From NCBI GenBank assembly GCA_947466955.1, contig CANIFM010000002.1, forward strand, positions 1-52,371: DNA of 52,371 nucleotides, in the 5' to 3' direction. The position numbers and the translations under genes are program-made. The number at the start of each line of letters is the position of its first letter. The stretch's first letter is position 1. Under the pieces are notes generated by a model that did no database searches, was not told where the DNA came from, and saw nothing but the letters and a program-made list of their open reading frames with translations. This document shows positions 1 to 8,102 of the stretch, piece after piece. The stretch comes from Bacteroidota bacterium. Lineage in GTDB: Bacteria; Bacteroidota; Bacteroidia; Flavobacteriales; Flavobacteriaceae.

Positions 1-38
1 ATAACAAATCTATATATTTCAAAATCGAATATTAGATG

Positions 39-57
39 TAAATTTGTACATACAAAT
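39..57 (+). promoter_or_regulatory. Promoter -7 box with overlapping palindromic operator for the MarR gene
   Basis: TAAATTTG at 39-46 fits the Bacteroidota -7 consensus TAnnTTTG. It overlaps a perfect 7-2-7 inverted repeat, ATTTGTA (42-48) and TACAAAT (51-57), that ends 15 bases before the MarR start codon. MarR proteins commonly bind such short palindromes over their own promoter, so autorepression is inferred. No convincing -33 element was seen. Confidence 0.55.
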
Positions 58-72
58 ATTGTAACTACAATT

Positions 73-528
73 ATGAAAATTGAAGAAGCTTTAAAATCAA
101 ATGCAACAATGGAACCTTCTCAAAAAGTGGTGCTCAATATCATTTATACCCAAAATGATATTAATGAACGTTTTTCAGAAATTCTTAAGCCTTATGATTT
201 GTCAAGCGAACAATATAATGTTTTACGAATATTACGAGGTCAAAAAGGAAATCCTACGAACATGTGTGTTATTCAAGAACGAATGCTTGCTAAAACCAGT
301 AATACCACACGTTTAGTTGACAAATTACTTTTAAAAGAATTGGTAACACGGACCGTTTGTAAATCAAATAGAAGAAAAATAGACGTTTTAATTACTGAAA
401 AAGGATTATCTGTATTAACAGAATTAGATCCAAAAGTAATCGATTATGAAAAAAAAATAGTTCAAAATTTATCAAATCCAGAATTGGAACAATTGAACTT
501 CCTATTAGAAAAAATTAGAAATCAATAA
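73..528 (+). CDS. MarR-family transcriptional regulator
   Basis: This 151-residue protein has the size and layout of a MarR winged-helix repressor: dimerisation helices at about 15-40, a DNA-binding helix-turn-helix near 62-85 (ERMLAKTSNTTRLVDKL) and a basic wing near 93-104 (RTVCKSNRRKIDV). Two cysteines, Cys65 and Cys96, lie near the recognition helix and in the wing. A redox-sensing role is possible but only inferred. The gene lies 28 bases upstream of a nitroreductase-family gene and a yceI gene on the same strand, suggesting a small stress-response operon that it controls. The ligand cannot be told from sequence. Confidence 0.85.
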   Translation: MKIEEALKSNATMEPSQKVVLNIIYTQNDINERFSEILKPYDLSSEQYNVLRILRGQKGNPTNMCVIQERMLAKTSNTTRLVDKLLLKELVTRTVCKSNRRKIDVLITEKGLSVLTELDPKVIDYEKKIVQNLSNPELEQLNFLLEKIRNQ

Positions 529-556
529 TAAATAAATAATAAATAATAAATAACAA

Positions 557-1189
557 ATGAGCACATTCTTAGAAAATCAAAATTGGCGTTATGCCACAAA
601 AAAATTCGATGCAACCAAAAAAATCTCTACTGAAGATTTGAATCTGCTAAAAGAAGCAATTCGATTAAGCACTTCTTCTTTTGGATTGCAACTTTACAAA
701 GTAATTATCGTTGAAAATCCAGAATTAAGAGCAAAATTATTGCCAGCTGCTTATGGACAAACTCAAATTACAGATGCTTCTCACCTAATTGTTTTTGCAA
801 ATCAAACCGTTGTAAACGATTCTGATATTGATGCCTATATTAAAAACGTTAGCGAAACAAGAGGTATTCCAACGGAAGCTTTATCAGGTTTTGGCGATTA
901 TATGAAAGGTGCTGTAAATCCAATTCCTGCTGATATGAAAGCAATTTGGACAGCAAAACAAACCTATTTAGCACTTGGTAATTTGCTTAATGCAGCCGCT
1001 GAACTAAAAATTGACGCTACGCCAATGGAAGGTTTTGATGCAAAAAAATTCAATGAAATATTAGGATTAGATGCATTAAATCTTAATGCTGCCGTAATTG
1101 CAACAGTGGGATACCGTCACGAAGATGATGCATCTCAGCATAACAAAAAAGTTCGAAAATCAAACGTGGATTTATTTTTAACACTATAA
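557..1189 (+). CDS. NAD(P)H-dependent oxidoreductase, nitroreductase family
   Basis: The 210-residue protein matches FMN-dependent nitroreductases of the NfsB/YdgI type. It opens with WRYATKKFD, the usual N-terminal FMN-binding motif, followed by SSFGLQLYKVIIV and a central helix WTAKQTYLALGNLLNAAAELKID that forms the dimer and flavin site. The C-terminus carries the expected VGYRHEDDASQHNKKVRK basic segment. It presumably reduces quinones or nitro compounds with NAD(P)H in the cytoplasm. It sits between the MarR gene and yceI (24-base gap), and a role in the response to electrophilic or oxidative stress is inferred from that setting. The physiological substrate is unknown. Confidence 0.88.
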   Translation: MSTFLENQNWRYATKKFDATKKISTEDLNLLKEAIRLSTSSFGLQLYKVIIVENPELRAKLLPAAYGQTQITDASHLIVFANQTVVNDSDIDAYIKNVSETRGIPTEALSGFGDYMKGAVNPIPADMKAIWTAKQTYLALGNLLNAAAELKIDATPMEGFDAKKFNEILGLDALNLNAAVIATVGYRHEDDASQHNKKVRKSNVDLFLTL

Positions 1190-1213
1190 TTATTAACTAA
1201 AATCAATTAAACA

Positions 1214-1783
1214 ATGAAAAATTTAAAAACAATTGCAATCGCATTATTAGTAGCTTTAGGAACAGTGACAGTAACTGCACAAATAAAAAAAGTTGACGCA
1301 ACAAAAAGTTCAATCACTTGGTTGGCAAAAAAAGCAACTGGTCAACACGAAGGTACTGTAAACCTTAAGGAAGGTGCGTTAACTTTCAAAGGGAAAAATG
1401 TTGTAGGCGGAAATTTCACTGTTGACATGACTTCTATGATAACTACTGACTTAAAAGCAGGTCAAGGAAAAGAAAAATTAGAAGGACACTTGAAATCAGA
1501 AGATTTTTTTGGTACAGAAAAATTCCCAACTTCTACATTGGTTTTCAAAACTGTTGCAGCTAAAGGAAAAGGTATTTATATGGTAACAGCTGATTTAACT
1601 GTAAAAGGAATCACAAATCCTGTAACTTTTGACCTTGCTACAACTGCAAATTCTGCAACTGCAAACGTAAAAATCAACAGAACTAAATATGATATTAAAT
1701 ATGGTTCAGGTAGCTTTTTCGACAATTTAGGTGACAAAGTAATCTACGATGATTTTGATTTAACAGTAAATTTGAAATTCTAA
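1214..1783 (+). CDS. YceI-family secreted lipid-binding protein
   Basis: A 189-residue protein with an N-terminal signal peptide (basic MKNLK, hydrophobic core to about residue 20, probable cleavage after VTA). The mature part is a YceI-like, lipocalin-type beta barrel: ITWLAKKATGQHEGTV near the start, GGNFTVDMTSM, LKSEDFFGTEKFPTSTL and the late DLTVKGITNPVTFDL are characteristic. Members bind polyprenyl or other amphiphilic chains in the periplasm, although the ligand here is unknown. It is the last gene of the MarR-nitroreductase-YceI group and is followed by an intrinsic terminator. Confidence 0.92.
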   Translation: MKNLKTIAIALLVALGTVTVTAQIKKVDATKSSITWLAKKATGQHEGTVNLKEGALTFKGKNVVGGNFTVDMTSMITTDLKAGQGKEKLEGHLKSEDFFGTEKFPTSTLVFKTVAAKGKGIYMVTADLTVKGITNPVTFDLATTANSATANVKINRTKYDIKYGSGSFFDNLGDKVIYDDFDLTVNLKF

Positions 1784-1812
1784 TTCATTAGAATCTTACC
1801 AATTATAATATT

Positions 1813-1841
1813 CCCTGACAAGAAATTGTTGGGGTTTTTTT
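1813..1841 (+). terminator. Intrinsic terminator after yceI
   Basis: CCCTGACAA (1813-1821), a GAAA loop and TTGTTGGGG (1826-1834) form a 9-bp stem with two G-U pairs. Seven T residues follow (1835-1841). It lies 30 bases after the yceI stop codon. Confidence 0.85.
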
Positions 1842-1851
1842 ATATCTATTT

Positions 1852-1962
1852 GGGCGAGTCCCCTTCCCTTGAATTGGCATTCAAGGGAAGCGGTCAGGCT
1901 CTGCGCTTGAATCTCTGTTCCACTTTGTTCCACAGAGGATTTCCGCTGCGATCCTTCTCGCA
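1852..1962 (+). repeat. Cloverleaf-type dispersed repeat, copy A
   Basis: One of three related elements (others at 8103-8219 and 13731-13854). The ends GCGAG (1854-1858) and CTCGC (1957-1961) pair. An internal 11-bp perfect hairpin is CTTCCCTTGAA (1863-1873) with TTCAAGGGAAG (1880-1890). It is followed by the conserved core CGGTCAGGCT, a second hairpin CTCTGT/ACAGAG (1913-1918, 1932-1937) and a third GGAT/ATCC (1937-1940, 1951-1954) around TTCCGCTGCG. Stem sequences differ from the other copies but pairing is kept. It lies just beyond the yceI terminator, and its function is unknown. Confidence 0.8.
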
Positions 1963-2052
1963 AAAACACAGTGCTTAAATTCAACATATCATAAAAATTC
2001 ATAATTCGTTCAAAATTAAATCAGATTTTATTTTTTCAATTCAATTTATACT

Positions 2053-2060
2053 TACATTTG
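2053..2060 (+). promoter_or_regulatory. Candidate trp operon promoter -7 box
   Basis: TACATTTG matches TAnnTTTG and lies 16 bases before the trp leader ATG, so the leader RNA would begin around 2066-2070. No clear TTG -33 element is visible at the expected distance. The assignment therefore rests on the -7 match and its position. Confidence 0.5.
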
Positions 2061-2076
2061 TAATTCAAAATAAATT

Positions 2077-2133
2077 ATGAAAACATTTTTAAATAATACT
2101 TGTTGGTGGAACAGCTTACTTCATTCGTCGTGA
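2077..2133 (+). CDS. trpL: trp operon leader peptide
   Basis: An 18-codon open frame encodes MKTFLNNTCWWNSLLHSS. Tandem TGG Trp codons at 2104-2109 are the hallmark of a tryptophan attenuation leader. The stop codon (2131-2133) lies inside GTCGTGA (2127-2133), which is complementary to TCACGAC (2189-2195) in the terminator hairpin 56 bases downstream. Stalling at the Trp codons would leave GTCGTGA free to form an antiterminator. A ribosome reaching the stop codon would cover it and let the terminator form. It stands 99 bases ahead of trpE. The mechanism is inferred from sequence and has not been tested. Confidence 0.88.
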   Translation: MKTFLNNTCWWNSLLHSS

Positions 2134-2208
2134 ACAGTACACTTATAGGTATATTTTAAATCAAATAAATATCAAAAAGGGCTTGTCATCACGACAAGCC
2201 CTTTTTTT
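2114..2208 (+). promoter_or_regulatory. trp attenuator: antiterminator segment and terminator hairpin
   Basis: The terminator is GGGCTTGTC (2179-2187), loop ATCAC (2188-2192), GACAAGCCC (2193-2201) and a run of T residues (2202-2208). The competing antiterminator pairs leader segment GTCGTGA (2127-2133) with TCACGAC (2189-2195), which covers the loop and the start of the 3' arm. GCTT (2114-2117) can add pairing with AAGC (2196-2199) across a bulge. The two structures exclude each other, as in classical Trp attenuation. trpE starts at 2233. Confidence 0.85.
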
Positions 2209-2232
2209 ATACAAAAAATACAAAAACAAATT

Positions 2233-3633
2233 ATGGAAATTTATAAATTCAAAACAACTTACAAGAAAATTCTCGCAGACACCATTACGCCCGTGAGTGT
2301 GTATTTAAAAATACGTGATAAATTTGCCAACAGTTTGCTGCTTGAAAGTAGCGATTATCACGCTAACGACAATAGTTTCTCGTATATCTGTTGCAATCCA
2401 ATTGCGTCAATAAAAATTGCAAACGAAACCATTTATAAAACATTTCCAGATGGAAGTACAAACACAATTGCAATTGATGAAAATTCAAATATTCCAAAAA
2501 TAATCGAGGAATTTACCAATCAATTTCAATCCGAAAACAACGATTTTAAATTCATCAATAACGGATTGTTTGGATATATTTCTTATGATGCCGTTCGCTA
2601 TTTTGAAAATATCGAAATCAATAAAAAAGACAGTGATTTGCAAATCCCTGATATTTATTATGCCATTTATCAGAATATCATCGCCATCAATCACTTCAAA
2701 AACGAAGCTTTTATTTTTTGCCATTCCATCACAGAAAACAATAATATTGAAACAATAGAAAACTTGCTTCAAAACAAAAGTTTTGCTTCGTATTCTTTTT
2801 CAAAAACAGGCGATAAAAAATCTAATTTAACCGATTCTGAATTTATTGATAATGTAAAATTAGCCAAGAAACACTGCTTTCGTGGAGATGTATTCCAACT
2901 CGTTTTATCACGTCGCTTTTCGCAAGGTTTTAAAGGCGACGAATTCAATGTTTATAGAGCTTTACGAAGCATCAATCCATCGCCCTATTTATTTTATTTT
3001 GATTATGGCGATTTCAAAATAATGGGTTCATCACCCGAAGCACAACTAATTGTAAAAGACAGAAAAGCAGAAATTCATCCCATTGCAGGAACTTTTAGAA
3101 GAACTGGAAATGACGAAAAAGATGCAGCACTTGCCAAAAATCTATCCGAAGATGAAAAAGAAAATGCAGAGCATATTATGTTGGTTGATTTAGCTCGAAA
3201 CGATTTAAGCAGAAACGGATACCAAGTGAAAGTCGAGAAATACAGAGAAGTTCAGTTTTTTTCTCACGTAATTCATTTGGTTTCAAAAGTCACAGGTTTA
3301 TTGCACGAAAAAGCAACAACAATGCAAGTCGTTGCCGACACATTTCCAGCAGGAACTTTATCAGGAGCGCCAAAACACAAGGCGATGCAACTTATCGAAA
3401 AATATGAAAAAACGAATCGGAATTTCTACGGTGGCGCCATCGGATTTATGGATTTTAATGGAAATTTTAATCACGCCATTATGATACGTACTTTTTTGAG
3501 TAAAAATCATAAATTGCACTATCAAGCGGGAGCAGGAATTGTATCAGATTCCATTGAAGAAAATGAAATGCAGGAAGTTTATAATAAATTGGCAGCATTG
3601 GATAAAGCATTGAAAATAGCGGAAACGATATAA
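2233..3633 (+). CDS. trpE: Anthranilate synthase component I
   Basis: The 466-residue large subunit converts chorismate to anthranilate using ammonia supplied by TrpG, the first committed step of tryptophan synthesis. The N-terminal region carries LLLESSD, the motif used for tryptophan feedback binding. The C-terminal chorismate-binding domain (about 200-460) shows GDVFQLVLSRRF, PSPYLFYFDYGDFKIMGSSPE, HPIAGTFRRTG, DLARNDLSRNG, FPAGTLSGAPKHKAM and YGGAIGFMDFNG. It is the first structural gene after the attenuator. The length is normal and no key motif is missing. Confidence 0.97.
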   Translation: MEIYKFKTTYKKILADTITPVSVYLKIRDKFANSLLLESSDYHANDNSFSYICCNPIASIKIANETIYKTFPDGSTNTIAIDENSNIPKIIEEFTNQFQSENNDFKFINNGLFGYISYDAVRYFENIEINKKDSDLQIPDIYYAIYQNIIAINHFKNEAFIFCHSITENNNIETIENLLQNKSFASYSFSKTGDKKSNLTDSEFIDNVKLAKKHCFRGDVFQLVLSRRFSQGFKGDEFNVYRALRSINPSPYLFYFDYGDFKIMGSSPEAQLIVKDRKAEIHPIAGTFRRTGNDEKDAALAKNLSEDEKENAEHIMLVDLARNDLSRNGYQVKVEKYREVQFFSHVIHLVSKVTGLLHEKATTMQVVADTFPAGTLSGAPKHKAMQLIEKYEKTNRNFYGGAIGFMDFNGNFNHAIMIRTFLSKNHKLHYQAGAGIVSDSIEENEMQEVYNKLAALDKALKIAETI

Positions 3634-3727
3634 ACCAATTAAAAAATTTAAACAATTTAATATTCAAAGATTACAAAAACAACTAAATTTTCAATCATTC
3701 AATCTTTCAATTTTTTAATACTATACT

Positions 3728-4297
3728 ATGAAAAAAATAATAGTCATCGATAATTACGATAGTTTCACCTACAATTTGGTACACTGCTTAGAAGATTTAA
3801 ACTGCGAAGTAACCGTTTATAGAAACGACGAATTTGACATTGAAGAACTTCAAAAATTTGATAAAATCCTACTTTCACCAGGGCCAGGAATCCCGGATGA
3901 AGCGGGTTTACTCAAAGAAGTAATCAAAGCCTATTCGGCTACAAAAAGTATTCTAGGAGTTTGTTTAGGACAACAAGCCATCGCTGAAGTATTTGGCGGA
4001 AGCCTTATCAATCTTGAAAAAGTATATCACGGAGTAGCTTCAAATATTAAAATTCAAGTGCAAGACGAACCTTTATTTAAAGGTTTAGAATCTGAAATTG
4101 AAGTCGGGAGATACCATTCTTGGGTGGTTAATCCAACTGATATTCCTGAAGTTTTAGAAATCACATCATTAGATGAAAACGGGCAAATTATGTCATTGAG
4201 ACACCGGACTTTTGATGTTCGTGCCGTTCAATTTCATCCTGAAAGTATTTTGACACCGCACGGAAAAAAGATTTTAGAAAACTGGGTTGCACAATAA
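3728..4297 (+). CDS. trpG: Anthranilate synthase component II, glutamine amidotransferase
   Basis: A 189-residue class I glutamine amidotransferase that releases ammonia from glutamine for TrpE. It begins with IDNYDSFTYNLV, has the oxyanion-hole LSPGPGIP, the nucleophile Cys79 in GVCLGQQAIAEVFGG, and the remaining triad members His170 and Glu172 in VQFHPES. It is a stand-alone subunit, not fused to trpE or trpD. The gap from trpE is 94 bases, with no terminator seen. In some organisms the same subunit also serves p-aminobenzoate synthesis, but operon placement makes Trp the main role. Confidence 0.96.
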   Translation: MKKIIVIDNYDSFTYNLVHCLEDLNCEVTVYRNDEFDIEELQKFDKILLSPGPGIPDEAGLLKEVIKAYSATKSILGVCLGQQAIAEVFGGSLINLEKVYHGVASNIKIQVQDEPLFKGLESEIEVGRYHSWVVNPTDIPEVLEITSLDENGQIMSLRHRTFDVRAVQFHPESILTPHGKKILENWVAQ

Positions 4298-4337
4298 ACG
4301 AAGATTTCAATAGCTACATTATTTATATTTAATTAAA

Positions 4338-5330
4338 ATGAAACACATACTTAACCGACTTATTAATCACGAAGTACTTTCAAAATTGGAAGCCAAAGAA
4401 GTTTTGGTAAATATTTCCAACGGGAGTTATAATACAAGCCAAATTGCAAGTTTTCTGACCGTTTATATGATGCGAAATATCACCATTGAGGAATTGGCAG
4501 GATTTCGGGAAGCTTTATTGGAGTTATGTATTTCTGTTGATTTATCAAATTATAATACCATCGATTTGTGCGGAACTGGTGGCGATGGAAAAGACACATT
4601 TAATATTTCAACATTGGCTTCATTTGTAACTGCAGGAGCTGGAGTTAAGGTTGCAAAACACGGAAATTACGGCGTTTCCTCAATTTCAGGTTCAAGTAAT
4701 GTAATGGAAATTCTTGGTGTAAAATTCAGTAATGACAATGCTTATTTGGAAAAATGCATCGATCAAGCTGGAATTTGCATTCTTCACGCGCCACTATTTC
4801 ATCCAGCAATGAAAAATGTTGGCCCTATTCGTAAAGAATTAGCCGTAAAAACGTTCTTCAATATGCTTGGGCCAATGGTAAATCCTTCGTTTCCACAGAA
4901 TCAATTGGTGGGTGTTTTCAACCTTGAATTGGCAAGAATGTACAGTTATTTATATCAAAATACGACTACCAATTTTACAATTTTGCACAGTTTAGACGGT
5001 TATGACGAAATTTCGTTGACTGGAAATACCAAAACCATTACAAATGCAATGGAAGGAATGTTGAAACCCGAAGATTTTGGAGTTTCAATTTTAAAGCAAA
5101 ATGAAATTCAAGGCGGAACTACCATCGAAGAATCGGCTAAATTATTTATGAATATAATAGAAGGCAAAGGAACTGACGCACAGAACAATGTAGTTTGTGC
5201 CAATGCTGGAATGGCAATTGCAACCGTTAATTCACTCTCACCAATTCAGGGATTTGAAATTGCAAAAGAAAGTTTGTTGTCAGGAAAAGCACTTTTAGCA
5301 TTAAATAAATTGCAACAATTAAGCAAATAA
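4338..5330 (+). CDS. trpD: Anthranilate phosphoribosyltransferase
   Basis: The 330-residue enzyme attaches the phosphoribosyl group of PRPP to anthranilate. Diagnostic motifs are DLCGTGGDGKDTFNIST (PRPP binding), KVAKHGNYGVSSISGS, and HPAMKNVGPIRKELAVKTFFNMLGP in the anthranilate-binding region. Start ATG follows trpG by 40 bases. Length and motifs are normal. The gene ends 9 bases before trpC. Confidence 0.96.
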   Translation: MKHILNRLINHEVLSKLEAKEVLVNISNGSYNTSQIASFLTVYMMRNITIEELAGFREALLELCISVDLSNYNTIDLCGTGGDGKDTFNISTLASFVTAGAGVKVAKHGNYGVSSISGSSNVMEILGVKFSNDNAYLEKCIDQAGICILHAPLFHPAMKNVGPIRKELAVKTFFNMLGPMVNPSFPQNQLVGVFNLELARMYSYLYQNTTTNFTILHSLDGYDEISLTGNTKTITNAMEGMLKPEDFGVSILKQNEIQGGTTIEESAKLFMNIIEGKGTDAQNNVVCANAGMAIATVNSLSPIQGFEIAKESLLSGKALLALNKLQQLSK

Positions 5331-5339
5331 GAATCGATT

Positions 5340-6137
5340 ATGAATATTTTAGATAAAATAATTACAAGTAAGAAAAAAGAAGTGCTTCTCAAAAAATCAA
5401 TTATTCCAATAAATGAATTTGAGAAATCTATACTTTTTGAACGCAAAACCGTATCATTAAGCAACAATTTAATTCATAGTTCTACTGGAATTATTGCGGA
5501 ACACAAAAGACGTTCCCCATCAAAAGGAGAAATAAATTATGCGTTTTCTGTTGAGGAAGTTGTGCAAGGATATGAAAATGCAGGCGTTTGTGGAATTTCT
5601 GTATTAACAGATTCTACCTATTTTGGTGGTTCTTTAGACGATTTAATTTTTGCGAGAGCAACAACAAATCTTCCACTTTTGCGAAAAGAATTCATCGTTG
5701 ACGAATACCAAATCATAGAAGCCAAAGCGTATGGTTCAGATGTAATTTTGTTAATTGCAGCCGTTTTAACTGATAATGAAATAAAAATATTATCCGAATT
5801 AGCACAGTCTTTAGGAATGGAAGTGTTGCTTGAAGTTCACAATTTAGAGGAATTGCAAAAGTCAATTATGCCAAGTTTAAATATGATTGGTGTCAACAAT
5901 CGAAATCTAAAAACATTTGAAGTAGGATTGAACATTAGCAAAGAATTGGCTTCGGAAATTCCCACCGATTTTGTAAAAATTTCAGAAAGCGGAATTTATT
6001 CAATTGAAGCAATCAACGAACTAAAATCGTATGGTTACAAAGGATTTTTAATTGGTGAAAATTTTATGAAAACTGAAAATGCTGGGAAAGCAGCAAAAGA
6101 ATTTATTAGCCCTCTAACCCCCAAAGGGGGAAAGTAA
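5340..6137 (+). CDS. trpC: Indole-3-glycerol-phosphate synthase
   Basis: A 265-residue TIM-barrel enzyme that closes the indole ring. It shows the catalytic-lysine segment AEHKRRSPSKGEIN, SVLTDSTYFGGSLDD, LLRKEFIVDEYQI, MIGVNNRNLKTF and ISESGIYS, in the family order. It is a monofunctional TrpC, since trpF is separate. The last residues, SPLTPKGGK, do not belong to the fold. They are encoded by a 25-base micro-repeat (6108-6132) that recurs inverted at 41101-41125, so the gene appears to have picked up a new stop codon from an inserted repeat. Confidence 0.95.
   Translation: MNILDKIITSKKKEVLLKKSIIPINEFEKSILFERKTVSLSNNLIHSSTGIIAEHKRRSPSKGEINYAFSVEEVVQGYENAGVCGISVLTDSTYFGGSLDDLIFARATTNLPLLRKEFIVDEYQIIEAKAYGSDVILLIAAVLTDNEIKILSELAQSLGMEVLLEVHNLEELQKSIMPSLNMIGVNNRNLKTFEVGLNISKELASEIPTDFVKISESGIYSIEAINELKSYGYKGFLIGENFMKTENAGKAAKEFISPLTPKGGK
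6108..6132 (+). repeat. Micro-repeat forming the trpC 3' end
   Basis: This 25-base palindrome-containing sequence, with ACCCCCAAAGGGGG at its heart, is present in inverted orientation at 41101-41125 with 24 of 25 matching bases. Here it encodes the last residues of TrpC. Confidence 0.8.
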
Positions 6138-6146
6138 GAACTAATA

Positions 6147-6212
6147 ATTAAACACGAATTTCACAAATTTCCACGAATTAATCCGTGATAATTAGTGATA
6201 ATTAGTGTTCAA
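6147..6212. repeat. CACGAATT-type intergenic repeat between trpC and trpF
   Basis: The spacer holds repeated CACGAATT-like words (ACACGAATTTCACAAAT, CCACGAATTAATCCGTG) and then a doubled ATAATTAGTG. Arms such as CACGAATTA and TAATCCGTG suggest a weak fold. It resembles degenerate intergenic repeats seen in Bacteroidota, recalled from general knowledge and not checked. Confidence 0.5.
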
Positions 6213-6232
6213 AAACTTAAAATGAAAGAATT

Positions 6233-6922
6233 ATGGACAATCTAGACGTTTCGGCTCCCTCTCCTTTGGATTGCTTCGAATCTCGCAATGACAGGGCTGG
6301 GGTGAGGATTAAAATTTGCGGAATGAAATTCCCCAAAAACATCCTTGAAGTAGGCACGCTCCTACCCGACTTTATGGGTTTTATTTTCTGGGGAAAATCC
6401 AGTCGCTATTTTGAAGGTGAAATTCCAATGTTGCCAAAATCCATCAAAAAAGTGGGCGTATTTGTTGATGAATCATTTGAAATTGTAGTTTCTAAAATTG
6501 ATAAATACAAATTAGATTGTATACAATTGCACGGAAATGAATCGATTGAATTTTGTCAAAAGCTAAAAGAAATACCAATCGAAATCATCAAAGTTTTTTC
6601 TATAAAAGACAACTTTAATTTTGAAATTTTAAGAGAATTTGAAAATGTTTGCGATTATTTTCTATTTGATACAAAAGGAAAATTACCAGGTGGAAACGGT
6701 ACCACTTTCGATTGGAATCTGTTGAAAAAATACCCGTCAAATAAACCTTTTTTTCTAAGCGGGGGAATCGGAATTGAAGAAATAAATTTACTAAAAGATA
6801 TGAATTTGCCAATTTACGGCATCGATGTAAATAGCAAATTTGAAACAGAACCAGGATTAAAAAAAACAGAATTGTTAAAATCGTTTCAATCACAAATTGA
6901 AATATTAAATTTAAAAAAATGA
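6233..6922 (+). CDS. trpF: Phosphoribosylanthranilate isomerase
   Basis: The isomerase is recognisable from [13 protein letters not shown] onward: [52 protein letters not shown] and FFLSGGIG are TrpF motifs. TrpF normally begins almost directly with KICGM. Here about 25 extra residues precede it, encoded by two small repeats, one inserted in the other (6248-6307). Either the ATG at 6233 is used and the extension is tolerated, or translation starts at GTG 6302, directly before the conserved core. The gene overlaps trpB by four bases (ATGA), which implies translational coupling. Confidence 0.93.
   Translation: MDNLDVSAPSPLDCFESRNDRAGVRIKICGMKFPKNILEVGTLLPDFMGFIFWGKSSRYFEGEIPMLPKSIKKVGVFVDESFEIVVSKIDKYKLDCIQLHGNESIEFCQKLKEIPIEIIKVFSIKDNFNFEILREFENVCDYFLFDTKGKLPGGNGTTFDWNLLKKYPSNKPFFLSGGIGIEEINLLKDMNLPIYGIDVNSKFETEPGLKKTELLKSFQSQIEILNLKK
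6248..6307 (+). repeat. Nested micro-repeats inside the 5' end of trpF
   Basis: The outer piece reads GCTCCCTCTCCTTTGGA and resumes as GGGCTGGGGTGAGG. It is interrupted by ATTGCTTCGAATCTCGCAAT (6270-6289) plus GACA, a hairpin repeat that recurs before thrC (29136-29160) and in the long repeats near 17.7, 18.0 and 47.3 kb. The continuity of the outer element across the inner one suggests insertion. Confidence 0.65.
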
Positions 6923-8100
6923 GCTATCACGTTAATGAAAATGGATTTTATGGGAATTATGGCGGTGCTTTTATTCCCGAAATGTTATTCCCAAATGTTG
7001 AGGAATTGCGCCTTAATTATTTAAAAATTACAGCCGAACCTTCCTTCCAAATAGAATTTGAAGCTTTACTAAAAGACTTCGTTGGACGTCCAACCCCACT
7101 CTATTTTGCGGAGCGTTTGTCTAAAGAATACAACACGAAAATCTACCTAAAAAGAGAAGATTTATGTCATACTGGCGCGCATAAAATCAACAATACTATT
7201 GGGCAAATTTTGGTAGCAAAACGACTTGGAAAAACCCGAATTATTGCGGAAACTGGCGCTGGTCAACACGGCGTTGCAACCGCAACCGTTTGTGCGTTGA
7301 TGGGTTTGGAATGCATCGTTTATATGGGTGAAATCGACATCAAACGGCAAGCGCCAAACGTGGCAAGAATGAAAATGTTGGGTGCCGAAGTTCGTCCCGC
7401 AACTTCGGGTTCAAAAACCTTGAAAGATGCCACAAATGAAGCCATTCGCGACTGGATTAATAACCCCGAAGACACCTATTATATCATCGGTTCCGTGGTG
7501 GGGCCGCACCCGTATCCAGATATGGTGGCGCGTTTTCAAGCCGTTATTTCAAAGGAAATTAAAATACAATTATTCGAGAAAGAAGGGCGTGAAAACCCCG
7601 ATTATGTCATCGCTTGTGTTGGTGGCGGAAGCAACGCTGCTGGAACGTATTACCACTTTTTAGACGAAAATGACGTGAAAATTATCGCAGTTGAAGCGGC
7701 TGGAAAAGGCATCCATTCGGGTGAAAGTGCCGCAACTTCTGCATTGGGTAAAATTGGCGTTATTCACGGCAGTAAAACCCTTTTGATGCAAACTGACGAT
7801 GGTCAAATTACCGAGCCGTATTCCATTTCTGCAGGATTGGATTACCCCGGTGTAGGCCCTATGCACGCTCATTTATACGAAACAAAACGGGCTCAATTTA
7901 TCTCAATTACCGATGAAGATGCTATGAATTGGGGCATCAAATTATCCCAAACCGAAGGCATAATTCCAGCGATTGAAACCGCCCACGCCTTCGCAATTTT
8001 GGACGAAATGAAGTTCAAACCCACCGATATTTTGGTCATCAATTTATCGGGGCGTGGCGACAAAGATTTGAACACTTATATCGATTATTTCAAACTTTAA
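6919..8100 (+). CDS. trpB: Tryptophan synthase beta chain
   Basis: The 393-residue PLP enzyme condenses indole with serine. The PLP lysine is Lys89 in [35 protein letters not shown] (phosphate-binding loop), [11 protein letters not shown] and [14 protein letters not shown] are all present. The start codon overlaps the trpF stop (ATGA). It is visibly less AT-rich in its codon choice than its neighbours (many GGC, GCG and ACC codons), which may reflect expression level or a different history. A structured repeat begins two bases after its stop codon. Confidence 0.97.
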   Translation: MSYHVNENGFYGNYGGAFIPEMLFPNVEELRLNYLKITAEPSFQIEFEALLKDFVGRPTPLYFAERLSKEYNTKIYLKREDLCHTGAHKINNTIGQILVAKRLGKTRIIAETGAGQHGVATATVCALMGLECIVYMGEIDIKRQAPNVARMKMLGAEVRPATSGSKTLKDATNEAIRDWINNPEDTYYIIGSVVGPHPYPDMVARFQAVISKEIKIQLFEKEGRENPDYVIACVGGGSNAAGTYYHFLDENDVKIIAVEAAGKGIHSGESAATSALGKIGVIHGSKTLLMQTDDGQITEPYSISAGLDYPGVGPMHAHLYETKRAQFISITDEDAMNWGIKLSQTEGIIPAIETAHAFAILDEMKFKPTDILVINLSGRGDKDLNTYIDYFKL

Positions 8101-8102
8101 TT

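Noticed and set aside
1796-2002. Minus-strand 68-residue frame between yceI and the trp leader
   Set aside because: It runs antisense through the terminator and structured repeat copy A, and its translation reflects the repeat.
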